DNA of 64,000 nt from Pseudomonadota bacterium. GTDB lineage: Bacteria > Bdellovibrionota > UBA1018 > CAIMNF01. The notes under the pieces are model-generated. The model searched no databases, had not been told where the DNA came from, and saw only the letters and a program-made list of their open reading frames with translations. The stretch is from positions 1-64,000 of the forward strand of contig JAIXOQ010000007.1 in NCBI GenBank assembly GCA_027486675.1, given 5' to 3'. This document shows, piece after piece, positions 45,630-54,965 of the stretch. Made by a program: the position numbers and the translations under genes. The stretch's first letter is position 1, and the number at the start of each line of letters is the position of its first letter.

Positions 45630-46692
45630 GACGCACCTCCGCTAAAAATTCGTCAAAAATAAATCCCGCATCCCAAGGTCCGGGCGCCGCCTCGGGATGA
45701 AACTGGACTGAACTTGCCCGCAAACTTTTGTGCCGAAGCCCTTCAACGGATTCGTCGTTTAAGTGCCGATAGGTCAACTCAAGGTCCTTGGACAAAGAAG
45801 TCGGGTCTACTGCGTAGCTGTGATTCTGTGAAGTCATCAGCGAGCGACCAGTCAGAGCGTTTCTGACTGGATGATTTCCGCCCCTGTGACCGAAGGGAAG
45901 CTTGAAAGTTTTTGCACCATTGGCGAGTGCGAAAAGCTGATGACCCATGCAAATTCCAAGAAGAGGTAACCTCGATTGAAGGCCTTGGATGACAGGAATA
46001 GTCCAGGTCGCAAGCCCTGGATCGCCCGGTCCGTTGGATAGAACTATTCCCTGCGGTTTGTAGGATAATACTTCCTCCAATGTTGCCGTCGCTCGAACAA
46101 CAATCACCTCACAATCGCGAGCCAACAACTGCCGAACAATTGATTTTTTATATCCATAGTCCAATAAAATGATGCGCTCCCTGCGCCCTGGAAACTGCAC
46201 ATTGGCATTGGTCGTAACCGTCAGGATCGGATGTTCCTGAAGCGGCTCTAACATTCTCTTCAAAGCAACTGACTTCGGGACATTCTGGTTCCCTAACCAG
46301 GCCTTCATAGAGCCTTGCTCACGAATTTTTAAAGTGATGGCTCGGGTATCAATGCGGTGTAAGAGTGGGACCCGATGTTCCTTGAGGTATTCAGAAAAAC
46401 TACTGACGGATCGTGGGTCATGCCCCACTGGATTTGCGTCCTTGCATAAAATCCCCTGGGCATGAACCTTGAGTGACTCATCCTGTCCCCTGTGAACTCC
46501 ATAGTTTCCGATGTGAGGCGCAGTAAAGAGAATCATCTGGTCGGCATAGGAAGGATCAGTTGCTACTTCGACATATCCCGTGTGACTCGTGTTAAAAACA
46601 AGCTCAGCCGTGCGATCTTCGTCGGGTTTTAAATCATAGCCTTGAGATTCTCCAACCCATTCTGTTCCATCTGAAAGCACGAGTTTCATCAT
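45619..46692 (-). CDS. carA: Carbamoyl-phosphate synthase small subunit
   Basis: A 357-residue glutamine amidotransferase subunit. The class I triad is visible: Cys in LLGICMGHQLFA (about 250), His and Glu in VQFHPEAAPGP (about 335). The N-terminal domain ends with the G-x-x-x-T-R-x-L-x-x-x-x-R-x-x-G pattern. The frame is open to 46728; I take the ATG at 46692 (12 codons in; a second ATG follows at once), which overlaps the pyrB stop region. Releases ammonia from glutamine for CarB. Confidence 0.94.
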   Translation of the reverse strand: MMKLVLSDGTEWVGESQGYDLKPDEDRTAELVFNTSHTGYVEVATDPSYADQMILFTAPHIGNYGVHRGQDESLKVHAQGILCKDANPVGHDPRSVSSFSEYLKEHRVPLLHRIDTRAITLKIREQGSMKAWLGNQNVPKSVALKRMLEPLQEHPILTVTTNANVQFPGRRERIILLDYGYKKSIVRQLLARDCEVIVVRATATLEEVLSYKPQGIVLSNGPGDPGLATWTIPVIQGLQSRLPLLGICMGHQLFALANGAKTFKLPFGHRGGNHPVRNALTGRSLMTSQNHSYAVDPTSLSKDLELTYRHLNDESVEGLRHKSLRASSVQFHPEAAPGPWDAGFIFDEFLAEVRRAV

Positions 46693-46702
46693 TTTTTGGG
46701 CC

Positions 46703-47587
46703 TCAATTTTTTTGCGAAAATTTCTCAATTAAATAGGTACGTACTCGCACTCCATTTTGAACCTGTTTAAACATAAGACAGCGAGGATCAGACAGAACTT
46801 CCTCATGGATCTCAACACCTCGGTTGCAAGGGCCCGGGTGTAGAACTACTGCTCTTGGTTTCATCTGACTGAGCCTTTGCGTTGTCACTCCATAACGACT
46901 TAAAAACTCGTTTTGCCCAGACGTCGGCACTCCATGACGCTCTGACTGAGTTCTAAGCGCTATCACCGCATCACAGGTGTCATAGAGTTCGTCAATAGAG
47001 CGCTGTGCTTTCATCCAATCATCGGAAAAGAAATCTTTCGGACCTGCGGCAATCACACGAGCGCCTAAGCGCTGGAAGAGATTGCGACCTGATCGCGCTA
47101 CTCGGCTATGCGCTACATCACCTACATAACCGATACTGAGTCCGTGAATCTCACCAAACTGCTGAATCAGGGTAACCGCATCGAGCAATGCTTGTGTCGG
47201 GTGTTCCAGAGTCCCTGATCCTGCATTTAGAATGCGAAGATCTGTTTTCGCTGCAGCATGGAGTAGCGCTTCATGGTCCGCAGTACGCACCACTGCACCA
47301 TGGATTCCCATCGCTTTCAGATTGAGAAAGGTATCCAGTAGGGATTCATTTTTCTTAAGCGACGAATGCTCGGGATCAAGTGTCAGGGCCTTTGCGTGAG
47401 CCGCATGGATGGCGATTTCAAAAGAAAGGCGAGTCCGAGTGCTTGGCTCTAAAAAAACGGTGGCCCAATATCCCATGTCCTGCACTACACGCACGCCCGA
47501 TCCCACTGTCGGTGCCACGCATGCTGAAAACAAAGCAGCGATTTCCTGCTCTGAGAGAGATTCAAGTGAGATTAGATCTTTTGTGAT
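46703..47587 (-). CDS. pyrB: Aspartate carbamoyltransferase, apparent ATC start
   Basis: A catalytic subunit that joins carbamoyl phosphate to aspartate. The carbamoyl-phosphate motif FLEPSTRTRLSFE and the EHPTQALLDA motif are intact. The usual PyrB N-terminus (helix 1, SLxDLSxxEIxxLF) is encoded upstream of the first standard start (TTG at 47533). The frame is closed by TAG at 47611-47609, and no ATG, GTG or TTG lies between. ATC at 47587 is 5 nt after a GGAGG and gives M-TKDLISLESLSEQEIAALFSA..., aligning with B. subtilis PyrB from its first residue. I use that start: 294 residues. First gene of pyrB-carA-carB-pyrF-pyrE. Confidence 0.88.
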   Translation of the reverse strand: MTKDLISLESLSEQEIAALFSACVAPTVGSGVRVVQDMGYWATVFLEPSTRTRLSFEIAIHAAHAKALTLDPEHSSLKKNESLLDTFLNLKAMGIHGAVVRTADHEALLHAAAKTDLRILNAGSGTLEHPTQALLDAVTLIQQFGEIHGLSIGYVGDVAHSRVARSGRNLFQRLGARVIAAGPKDFFSDDWMKAQRSIDELYDTCDAVIALRTQSERHGVPTSGQNEFLSRYGVTTQRLSQMKPRAVVLHPGPCNRGVEIHEEVLSDPRCLMFKQVQNGVRVRTYLIEKFSQKN

Positions 47588-47737
47588 GGAAGCCTCCGCC
47601 CAGCTAGTCTAACCGGGACTGTGAGATGCACAAAACCCGACTGCAAGGTCCTGTGATCACCTATTTTTGTTTACCTTAGTGGACAGTTTTAATTTATTTG
47701 CCTTGTCCTAGCGAGGCTTCTAAGGAATCCTGGCGCG
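47588..47737. other. Divergent region between pyrB and an exported protein gene
   Basis: About 150 bp with the pyrB promoter on the minus strand and that of the rightward gene on the plus strand. GGAGG for pyrB is at 47597-47593. No PyrR-binding consensus, attenuator or CU-rich start-switching pattern was recognised. AAGGAA about 11 nt upstream of 47738 may serve the rightward gene. Confidence 0.5.
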
Positions 47738-49123
47738 ATGCAAAACTTGGGGGTTATTTGCTTCCTCTTTACACTCTTCGGCACGCTTGCTTCCCCCGCC
47801 CAATCAGGTCCTGCAGACTGGATTCCGCTCTACCAATTTGCCGCTCAAGGCGCTGGCGTCCCTGGCAACCAACTCCAATTCCGTTACACCTCTGTTCTCA
47901 TCGAAGGAAAGAAGTACCTGAGACCGGAGATTGAGATGATCTTTCCGGTGAGAAAATTCGCCTACAAGCTCTTCTCCCACGAGGACTACGACAGCCTGAA
48001 AGCCGACGTCATTGTGAGCTTCAGTGCTGACCAGGATGCAATTCGGGATCACGGAAGATTACTTCAAAGCGCTGCCTACAAAGGCCATCTTCAAATAAAC
48101 GGTGGAATCCTCGAGTCGCTCGCCGGGAATATCGAAGACATCAGTCCGATCGATGACTCCACTATTCTAAGACACACCTTTGCTGAACGTGCACCGACAA
48201 CGAGGACATTCCTGACCCTTTCAGCCTCAGCGGACAGAGATCAACCCCCACTGTTTCAACAGTCCTACGTCATAAATTCAAATGGTGCTGTCTCTAAAAC
48301 CGCTAATCTTCCATTAGACGACAACACGCTTTACTTTGGTGGCGATTTGCTTTCCTCGCAGAACTACGATGCACTTGAATTCCTTGGGATTCGTCTCTTT
48401 GTTAAGTACGCCAGGGACAGCTCTATTGCTGAATACCTTCTTGTCTCAGATGAAGGTTGGATTGAAAGTGTGCACAAAATAAAAATGCAGAGTGCTTTTA
48501 CCCCGACTTATGCGTTGGCCAGGATTACGAAACGAACCCTAGGTGCAGTCACGGTCCAGTTCGTGGGTCATATGACGGTGCCCTGGGCAGACGTGAGCAA
48601 CGAACGGCTCATTGGGGCGCCCATTACGCTAAACACTGCTCCTATTCAGTGGGAGATGCTTCTCGGCCCTGGCTTGAGTCAGATCATCCAACGCCGATTT
48701 CAGGAGCACATGCTCGAGACCGCAGAGGATTACAAGAAAACCCTTGATGAGGCTTATCTAAAAATCCACTCGAACGCACCGCTTCAAGAGCGGATCGACC
48801 TCATTGAAAATGCACTGAACACGGCTATTTATTTAAGGTTTCTCGACACAGGGCTTGCGATCTCTGTAAACCCAAATGAAGTGAGCGTGATTTCTGAAAT
48901 CATAGCGGGGTCCAGTTTCTGGGACTTGGACCGAGCGGTACCGATGGTGGATGAATGGATCATGAACCTGATCAAAGTAGCGACCGACAGCAGCCTACTT
49001 TCGGGCCAAGGTCTCTTAGGGGAAACTCTGGAGGTCCATCTGCTCTCCTCAAATCTTTGCTCCCTCATTGTAAACAATCCTGGTGCGAAGAAGATCATTC
49101 GAAACTTCAATCAGAGCGAGTAG
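47738..49123 (+). CDS. Exported orphan protein within the pyr locus (A)
   Basis: A 461-residue protein with a signal peptide (about 1-22). The body is beta-rich to about 270 (YLLVSDEGWIESVHKIKM) and mostly helical afterwards, with a Cys near the C-terminus (SSNLCSLIVNNP). No domain recognised. Its stop is followed by another exported-protein gene 5 bp on. The two share a short stretch (YLLxxDEGxIxxxxxxxM), so they may be distant paralogues; support is weak. Confidence 0.65.
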   Translation: MQNLGVICFLFTLFGTLASPAQSGPADWIPLYQFAAQGAGVPGNQLQFRYTSVLIEGKKYLRPEIEMIFPVRKFAYKLFSHEDYDSLKADVIVSFSADQDAIRDHGRLLQSAAYKGHLQINGGILESLAGNIEDISPIDDSTILRHTFAERAPTTRTFLTLSASADRDQPPLFQQSYVINSNGAVSKTANLPLDDNTLYFGGDLLSSQNYDALEFLGIRLFVKYARDSSIAEYLLVSDEGWIESVHKIKMQSAFTPTYALARITKRTLGAVTVQFVGHMTVPWADVSNERLIGAPITLNTAPIQWEMLLGPGLSQIIQRRFQEHMLETAEDYKKTLDEAYLKIHSNAPLQERIDLIENALNTAIYLRFLDTGLAISVNPNEVSVISEIIAGSSFWDLDRAVPMVDEWIMNLIKVATDSSLLSGQGLLGETLEVHLLSSNLCSLIVNNPGAKKIIRNFNQSE

Positions 49124-49128
49124 GTATT

Positions 49129-50076
49129 ATGAAGCAATTTTTGTTTCTCATCCTCCTCTTGATGCCTATTGCTCGTACTGCGGCCCATACGAACCTGTTT
49201 ATTCCTCAAGGTTGGCGACTTTCGGTCGCTCAGCCGAGCCCTTTCAATACCAGTCTATGGCCCTGGAGCCCGATCAAGAAAAGTGCGCTGACATTCCACT
49301 TGGCCTCATTCATCTCTTTTCCTGATAGCGAAGGAATGGGAACTGCAGACTTTCCGTATGCGATGCTTCTACGCAAAAATGGCGCACTTTCGCCAGGTGT
49401 ACTCGACCTCGCTGAACTCCCAAGAGAACTGAAGCAAGGGCTGATTGGCGACGCTGCAGAGTTGATCACAGGTCATAGCGCCTCGGTGCTCGATAGAGAA
49501 ACACTGCCTTTGGTCTCATCGCTCTTTCAAGACAACCACATGGAGCACCACGTCTACTTGCTGAATGAAGACGGAATGATTGCTGAGCTTAAACTCCAAA
49601 TGCGTCCGACGATTGAGATCGTGGATGTATCTCTGCTACGCACCGAGGAATTCCTAAAGATCCAGTTCACCTACAAAGAAACAACCGGACCATACTCCGA
49701 ACGCAGGAACCATCAACAGATCAGTTTCAGTTTACTGGAATCAGCTCTTCATTTTTCGACCCGAAACATGAACACATCCTCAACAACCCATATCGCCTAC
49801 GCATGGGCAGTTGCGGCTTTGCGTTCAGTCCTTTTTGGTCTCAGGGTGCAAATAGACGATTCGGAAACATTTCTCAGTCTTGTGGACCGCTGGAGCAAGC
49901 ACGCCAACTCCCATCAGCTGCTTCCAGAAAACCTCTACGCGCGTTTTTTCAAGATCATGACCAATGCGACCACTCGCACGGGGCATACGCCTGATGGAAC
50001 CAGGGTCCAAATCATCGAGCTGCTCAAGACGCGTCAGGTCTGCAAATGGATCACAGATTACGGCTTGCCTAAATAA
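49129..50076 (+). CDS. Exported orphan protein within the pyr locus (B)
   Basis: A 315-residue protein with a signal peptide (1-19, ending AAH or just before). The rest is a mixed beta/alpha chain; YLLNEDGMIAELKLQM resembles part of the upstream protein. Ends in an alpha-helical region with one Cys (RQVCKWITDYGL). The ATG at 49129 has GAGTAGG upstream; the frame extends back to 48955 only as a shadow of the previous gene. Function unknown. It converges on pyrC with a 19-bp overlap. Confidence 0.65.
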   Translation: MKQFLFLILLLMPIARTAAHTNLFIPQGWRLSVAQPSPFNTSLWPWSPIKKSALTFHLASFISFPDSEGMGTADFPYAMLLRKNGALSPGVLDLAELPRELKQGLIGDAAELITGHSASVLDRETLPLVSSLFQDNHMEHHVYLLNEDGMIAELKLQMRPTIEIVDVSLLRTEEFLKIQFTYKETTGPYSERRNHQQISFSLLESALHFSTRNMNTSSTTHIAYAWAVAALRSVLFGLRVQIDDSETFLSLVDRWSKHANSHQLLPENLYARFFKIMTNATTRTGHTPDGTRVQIIELLKTRQVCKWITDYGLPK

Positions 50077-51326
50077 AGAGAACCCGCCGCAAAACCCCGA
50101 AGCTTCCATCCTGAAAAAGGCGTATTTCTGCTTTTAGAGCGAAACTTTGCAGGATCCACGCACTGTTCATTTTCAGTATCTATCCATGCAATGTTAGCCG
50201 GGCTTCCTACACTCAGGGAGTTCGGTTTTAACCCTAAAACCCTACAGGGCCCCTCATTCATAAGGCGAATCATCTGGTCTATTGAAAGCAAATTTTTCTT
50301 CACAAAATGTGTGAATAAAAGCGGCACCAGAGTTTCTAATCCGACAATTCCAAATGGAGCTTTTGCAAAGCCCAACCTCTTTTCGGTACTCGTGTGCGGA
50401 GCGTGATCTGTAGTTACGACCTCTAGAGTTCCATCCAGCAAACCTTCAATACACGCATCCTGATCAGCCCTTGTGCGAAGGGGCGGATTCATTTTGTAAT
50501 TTGCATCTAGGCCGGACCCATCCGCCAACTCTGGAATGTCCTCCACACCTAAGAGCAGATGGTGAGGACAGACTTCACCCGTAACCGCTAAGCCTGCACG
50601 CCTTGCCTCACGAATGGCCTGCACACCACCAGCAGTTGAAACATGAAGTGCATGGTAGCGAGCCCCTGTTAACGCGGAAAGTCTGCACCCACGCTCGATA
50701 TGCATTACTTCACTGAGAGGATCACTTGGATTCAATCCAAATTTTTGAGCACTTTTTCCGGGACTAATGACCCCATGACGATTCACCGCATCACATTCGG
50801 CATGATCGAGGATAGGGAGATCCACACTTTTGGCTAACCGAAATGCCTGCTCCATGAGTGCATCTGACTGTACGCCTTTGCCATCGTCGGTCAGCGCAAC
50901 TGCGCCAGCCTCTTTGAGCTCTTGGAAGTGGGTAAGACTTTCACCTAAAAGACCCTTACTTACCGTCCCGCAAACCTGCACATCACAAAGATTAAGTCTT
51001 TTCGCACGATCGATGACATCTCGAATACGAGGTCCCGAATCTAAGACAGGCGAAGTATTTGCCATACACAGAACACGAGTCACGCCACCTGCACGAGCTG
51101 AATTTGCGCCGCTTTCAAGATCTTCTTTCTCTGGAAAACCAGGATCACGAAAGTGGACTTGCATATCCGTTAAGCCAGGAATGAGAGTGCATTGCCTGAG
51201 ATCGATGATTTGGTCTGATTCGAGTACCAGAATCTGAGGAGAGGCCTCAACGATGACACCCGCCTGAACTGCGAGCTCCAAGTCCTGCCCTAAAGAGTCT
51301 TTTCCATTTTTGAGCAAAGTACGCAT
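50058..51326 (-). CDS. pyrC: Dihydroorotase (class I)
   Basis: A 422-residue zinc amidohydrolase closing N-carbamoyl-aspartate to dihydroorotate. Metal-site signatures are DMQVHFRDPGFPEKEDL (His-x-Arg) near residue 54 and TTDHAPHT near 303; DHAECD and the HVSTAGG histidine are present. Length and motifs match the PyrC class I type. It starts 22 bp after the barrel-protein gene, so it is the last gene of the rsmD-coaD operon. It is not in the pyrBAF-E operon, giving two pyr transcripts in the window. Confidence 0.95.
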   Translation of the reverse strand: MRTLLKNGKDSLGQDLELAVQAGVIVEASPQILVLESDQIIDLRQCTLIPGLTDMQVHFRDPGFPEKEDLESGANSARAGGVTRVLCMANTSPVLDSGPRIRDVIDRAKRLNLCDVQVCGTVSKGLLGESLTHFQELKEAGAVALTDDGKGVQSDALMEQAFRLAKSVDLPILDHAECDAVNRHGVISPGKSAQKFGLNPSDPLSEVMHIERGCRLSALTGARYHALHVSTAGGVQAIREARRAGLAVTGEVCPHHLLLGVEDIPELADGSGLDANYKMNPPLRTRADQDACIEGLLDGTLEVVTTDHAPHTSTEKRLGFAKAPFGIVGLETLVPLLFTHFVKKNLLSIDQMIRLMNEGPCRVLGLKPNSLSVGSPANIAWIDTENEQCVDPAKFRSKSRNTPFSGWKLRGFAAGSLYLGKP

Positions 51327-51348
51327 CGCGATTAAGACTGTCGCATGA

Positions 51349-52419
51349 CTAAAGCGGGAGTTTCAACTCCAGCTGGTAGGCAACCCTCTGAGATGGCCGC
51401 TGTCTAAAACTCGTGCCCTGCTCGGCAGTGTAGGTGACTAAACTCATGCGGATCAACCAAAGATCAACACCAAGGCCATAACTAAAATAGAGCTGATTGA
51501 GACCCGCAAAAACTCTAAATATGGGTGTAGCTGCTTCCAACCCAAAATGGAGACGATTGGTCCATTCGGTTGCGGCAGTCAGATTCTGATAGTCTAAAGC
51601 GGCACTCAGAGATAGAAAATCGAGTTCACTTTTCCAACCTAGACCTAAAGAAATATTCATCGGGATCTGATCGGCCTTGTAGGAACTAAAACGCGTATTG
51701 GCTACATCCCGGATCGAAAAACCAGCGGAAGCATTGCTGATACGACCCACCTTCCGTATGTACTGGGAGCCAATATCAAACCCAAAGCCACGAGCCCAGG
51801 GACCAGCAAGATCTGCGACAAAAGACTGCTCGTCGCCGATCGCAAGAAGATCGGAGGTAGTCAAATCATTGTAGCCACCTCGGCGAAACAACATCTTGCC
51901 AGCGACACCGATTCGAAGCTCATCTTCGGCGTTCTTGCTCGATTTAAACGCATGACTGAATCCGGCCTGGAGTCCATTCGTATACTGGTATCCCAGACGA
52001 AACTCGGGGTTCACTTGATTCCGGGTGAGCAGGGAGTATTGAACATCACCTAAAAAACTGATCGCAAAGTTAGGGAGCGCGATCATCGTATTCGCAGAAC
52101 CACGAAAGTAGAGGGTCTTTCCCATCAGCTCATTGAGTTTGCTGACTTGGAAGTCTTTAAAAACGTCTGACGAATCTTTATATGAGTTATAAATATTCAC
52201 ATCACCCTCGAGATAAAGAGTGAGTGGCCTAAACCGTCTATTCTTAATACTGGAAAGCCCAGCAGGGTTGATAAAGAGCGCCTGCTCATCGTCAGCAAGC
52301 CCTACTCCAGCCCCCCCCATTCCCTGAAGTCGTGATAGACCAATCGGGCTGACTTGTTCCTGCGCATGCGCGTTTGGCGTAAGCATTAAAAAAAAGATTG
52401 CGAATAGGCTTAGGGCCAT
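51349..52419 (-). CDS. Outer-membrane beta-barrel protein, FadL/PorV-like
   Basis: A 356-residue exported protein (signal peptide about 1-19, ending AHA). The start of the mature part, GMGGAGVGLADDEQALFINPAGL, is the plug/N-terminal motif seen in FadL-like and PorV/UPF0164-type barrels. About 12-14 amphipathic strands follow. The start overlaps the lipoprotein gene by 10 nt. Role unknown; the family includes hydrophobic-compound porins and gliding/secretion scaffold proteins. Confidence 0.72.
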   Translation of the reverse strand: MALSLFAIFFLMLTPNAHAQEQVSPIGLSRLQGMGGAGVGLADDEQALFINPAGLSSIKNRRFRPLTLYLEGDVNIYNSYKDSSDVFKDFQVSKLNELMGKTLYFRGSANTMIALPNFAISFLGDVQYSLLTRNQVNPEFRLGYQYTNGLQAGFSHAFKSSKNAEDELRIGVAGKMLFRRGGYNDLTTSDLLAIGDEQSFVADLAGPWARGFGFDIGSQYIRKVGRISNASAGFSIRDVANTRFSSYKADQIPMNISLGLGWKSELDFLSLSAALDYQNLTAATEWTNRLHFGLEAATPIFRVFAGLNQLYFSYGLGVDLWLIRMSLVTYTAEQGTSFRQRPSQRVAYQLELKLPL

Positions 52420-53339
52420 AGGTTATTCACCGCAAAAACAATCGACGCTGCTGCTGCGGCGATGGATGCATCTTCAGAACAAGCACTTCGATAACGAAGT
52501 CTTTTGACTGCTTGATCACAGGTCGTCGACAGATGTCCATCCAAGGTACAGGCAAATGAAGCTCCCGACTCAAGCGCTCCCAGGGTCGTCTGAATATCTG
52601 ATAGCGCACTTGCAAGTGTGGTTGAGCTCCCAATCAACGAGTTGGTTGCATCAATGAGATTCAACACCGAGGACGCTAGTCCGCACGCAACTCCAGTGGT
52701 GTCCGCCTGAACTAGGGCTCGACTAACCCAAGGAAAATCCACCTGCTGTTGGTAGCTAAATGAGGCTGGAACTTGACCAAATGAATAACCATACCGATTT
52801 TGGGCAGCTCCGATTTCGGCCATCGCGACAAACAGAAGAAAGGTATTCGCATTGTCGGTACGGTCTCGGTAGAGAACAGAACCAGGATTCTCGGTGTCGG
52901 TATAGTACTGATCAGTACTCGCTACAATTGCGCCTGGCACCCAAACTGCATGAACTGCATCTTGAGCAAACCAGGCTGCCTGAAGCCTTGAATCCGTTGC
53001 GGCCGTGGACGGGAAAAGCTGAGTGGTGAGTTCGAATAGAGCTCCTCCGTTCAAAGTACCATCAGAGAGAGATTCAAAAATTTCAAAAAAATTGATCCCA
53101 GCAGAACAGCCCTGGGCAGAGGCATAGAGCATTCGCGTTTCGTTGTCCGTATATTCTGATACGTAGAGCGGGCTGATTATGGTGAGTGCAGTGACACAGT
53201 CATTCGTGGTCAGAGCATTGCGGGCAGTTTCTTTGATTTCATTTCTGATTGTTTCGTCGGAAAGATCAGTGCCAGGACTACAGCCGACTGCCAATATCAG
53301 GATCGACCACGCGCAACAAACGACGGCAACCTTCTTCAA
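52410..53339 (-). CDS. Putative lipoprotein between aminotransferase and barrel protein genes
   Basis: About 309 residues from a TTG at 53339, with the lipobox ILAVGC at about residues 15-20. Cys-rich, with pairs in NDCVTALTI, QGCSAGIN, VACGLASSV, FACTLDGHLSTTCD and RSACSEDAS that may form disulfides in the periplasm. The frame is open to 53489, but those codons are in the aminotransferase gene. The TTG start overlaps the aminotransferase gene by 62 nt and has no clear Shine-Dalgarno, so the exact start is uncertain. Family not recognised. Confidence 0.6.
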   Translation of the reverse strand: MKKVAVVCCAWSILILAVGCSPGTDLSDETIRNEIKETARNALTTNDCVTALTIISPLYVSEYTDNETRMLYASAQGCSAGINFFEIFESLSDGTLNGGALFELTTQLFPSTAATDSRLQAAWFAQDAVHAVWVPGAIVASTDQYYTDTENPGSVLYRDRTDNANTFLLFVAMAEIGAAQNRYGYSFGQVPASFSYQQQVDFPWVSRALVQADTTGVACGLASSVLNLIDATNSLIGSSTTLASALSDIQTTLGALESGASFACTLDGHLSTTCDQAVKRLRYRSACSEDASIAAAAASIVFAVNNLWP

Positions 53340-54477
53340 GCGTCGATAGATCGCAAGCGAAGCTAAGACGAATGTAGTTCGCCATTCCAAATGCTGTGCC
53401 CGGCACAACTGCAAGCCCAGCCTCTTGGAGGCAACGCTCTGAAAACGTATCGGCATCCTCGCCTTCCTGAAGTGCATCCTGCACTCCAACCCAAAGGTAG
53501 AAAGCCCCTTTAGGTTCGAACACTTTTAGTTTCGCTGAGGAACGCAGCATTTCCAAGCCACGCGCACGACGAGATTCAAAGATTTGACGCTGTTTTTCAA
53601 ACACATCCTTTGACACCTCAAAAGCTGCAAGAGCCGCTGCCTGCGAAAGGTTTGAGATTCCAGAAGTCGAGTGGGCTTGGAGGGCTACCATGCGGTCTAA
53701 AAATAGCTTTGGCGCAGTTGCCCAGCCAATTCTCCACCCCGTGACAGAACAGGATTTGGATAGGCCACTTGAAGTGATTGTACGATCAGCTAATTCAGGA
53801 CATGCGTCAAGAAAGCTCGGGGTCAAATCTTGCCCATATTGAATGGAAAGATAAATCTCATCGGACAAAATCCAGACGTCTGTATGACGACTAAGCACTT
53901 CCCCAAGCGCTTTTAATTCTGAGCGTGAATAGGATGCACCACTTGGGTTGGAGGGTGCATTCAAGATCAAAAGTTTTGTCTTGTTTGTGATCAAACCCTC
54001 CAACTGATCTGGAGTGATTTGAAACCCGTCATCAAAAGTGGTTGGAACAATGACCGGAATACCGTCTGCAATCTTGACCATCTCTGGATAGCTGAGCCAG
54101 AACGGAGCAGGAATGAGGACTTCGTCCCCAGGTCGCAACAAAGCCATAATTGCGTTAAAAATGGATTGTTTCCCGCCATTCGTGACGACCACGTTTTCTG
54201 CAGCCCACGGTTTTTTCGAAGACAAAGAAACTTGTAACCGATTTGTAAAAGCAGCTATTGCAGTCCTTAGGGCTAAGTGCCCCGCTGTAGGCGTGTACTT
54301 CGAATCATGTCGGAGCACCGCGGCGGTGACTGCCTCTTCACATTCTTGAGGTGGATTAAAATCGGGCTCACCGGCGGTGAGATTGATGACCGAACGGCCT
54401 GCCTGAGCCAATGCTTTAGCAACAGAGTTCAGTCTGAGCGTTACGCTTTCCTGAATGCCATCCATTCTCTGGTTCAT
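53278..54477 (-). CDS. Class I PLP-dependent aminotransferase, aspartate aminotransferase-like
   Basis: A 399-residue fold-type I aminotransferase. The PLP lysine is in SSGLSKSCSVTGWRIGWA (around residue 238); AGEPDFNPP at the start and NAPSNPSGASYS are family motifs. The sequence matches the Ib aspartate/prephenate aminotransferase group. Its start overlaps the coaD stop by one base (TAATG). Substrate beyond aspartate-family is not fixed by sequence. Confidence 0.9.
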   Translation of the reverse strand: MNQRMDGIQESVTLRLNSVAKALAQAGRSVINLTAGEPDFNPPQECEEAVTAAVLRHDSKYTPTAGHLALRTAIAAFTNRLQVSLSSKKPWAAENVVVTNGGKQSIFNAIMALLRPGDEVLIPAPFWLSYPEMVKIADGIPVIVPTTFDDGFQITPDQLEGLITNKTKLLILNAPSNPSGASYSRSELKALGEVLSRHTDVWILSDEIYLSIQYGQDLTPSFLDACPELADRTITSSGLSKSCSVTGWRIGWATAPKLFLDRMVALQAHSTSGISNLSQAAALAAFEVSKDVFEKQRQIFESRRARGLEMLRSSAKLKVFEPKGAFYLWVGVQDALQEGEDADTFSERCLQEAGLAVVPGTAFGMANYIRLSFACDLSTLEEGCRRLLRVVDPDIGSRL

Positions 54478-54965
54478 TATTTTCCTCGTCCTTTTTTTTC
54501 AAGAGCCTGCTTCACCACCGCAGGGACATACGGAGAAACATCTCCTCCGTAGAAAAACAGCTCTTTAATCATTGTCGAACTGACGAAATAAAGTCCCTGT
54601 GAAGTCATCATGAAGACCGTCTCAATATCTGGAAAAATGTTCCGATTCATAGACGCCATCATGTACTCATATTCAAAATCGGATGGTGACCTGAGCCCTC
54701 GGATCACCGCGTTAATGTGATTCCCTTTTGCGTATTCCATGATGAGTCCGGGCGTTTGCTCAACTCGAACATTCTTTCGAGTCGCCAAAGCCACGCGGAT
54801 CAGCGCGACCCTTTCATCTACAGAAAGCAGCGTTTGTTTCCGTGTCGTTCCAGCCACGAGAACGATCACCTCATCAAAGAGTTTTAGACTCCGATCTAAG
54901 ATATCTAGATGTCCGTTCGTCAGTGGATCGAAAGAACCCGGATAGATGGCCTTACGTTTGATCAT
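54477..54965 (-). CDS. coaD: Phosphopantetheine adenylyltransferase
   Basis: A 162-residue enzyme of coenzyme A synthesis, adenylylating 4'-phosphopantetheine. The nucleotidyltransferase motif YPGSFDPLTNGHLDIL (residues 8-23) and the ISSTMIKE-like C-terminal motif (SSTMIKELFFYGGDVSPYVP) are present. The ATG overlaps the rsmD stop as ATGA. rsmD-coaD is a widespread gene pair. Confidence 0.96.
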   Translation of the reverse strand: MIKRKAIYPGSFDPLTNGHLDILDRSLKLFDEVIVLVAGTTRKQTLLSVDERVALIRVALATRKNVRVEQTPGLIMEYAKGNHINAVIRGLRSPSDFEYEYMMASMNRNIFPDIETVFMMTSQGLYFVSSTMIKELFFYGGDVSPYVPAVVKQALEKKGRGK

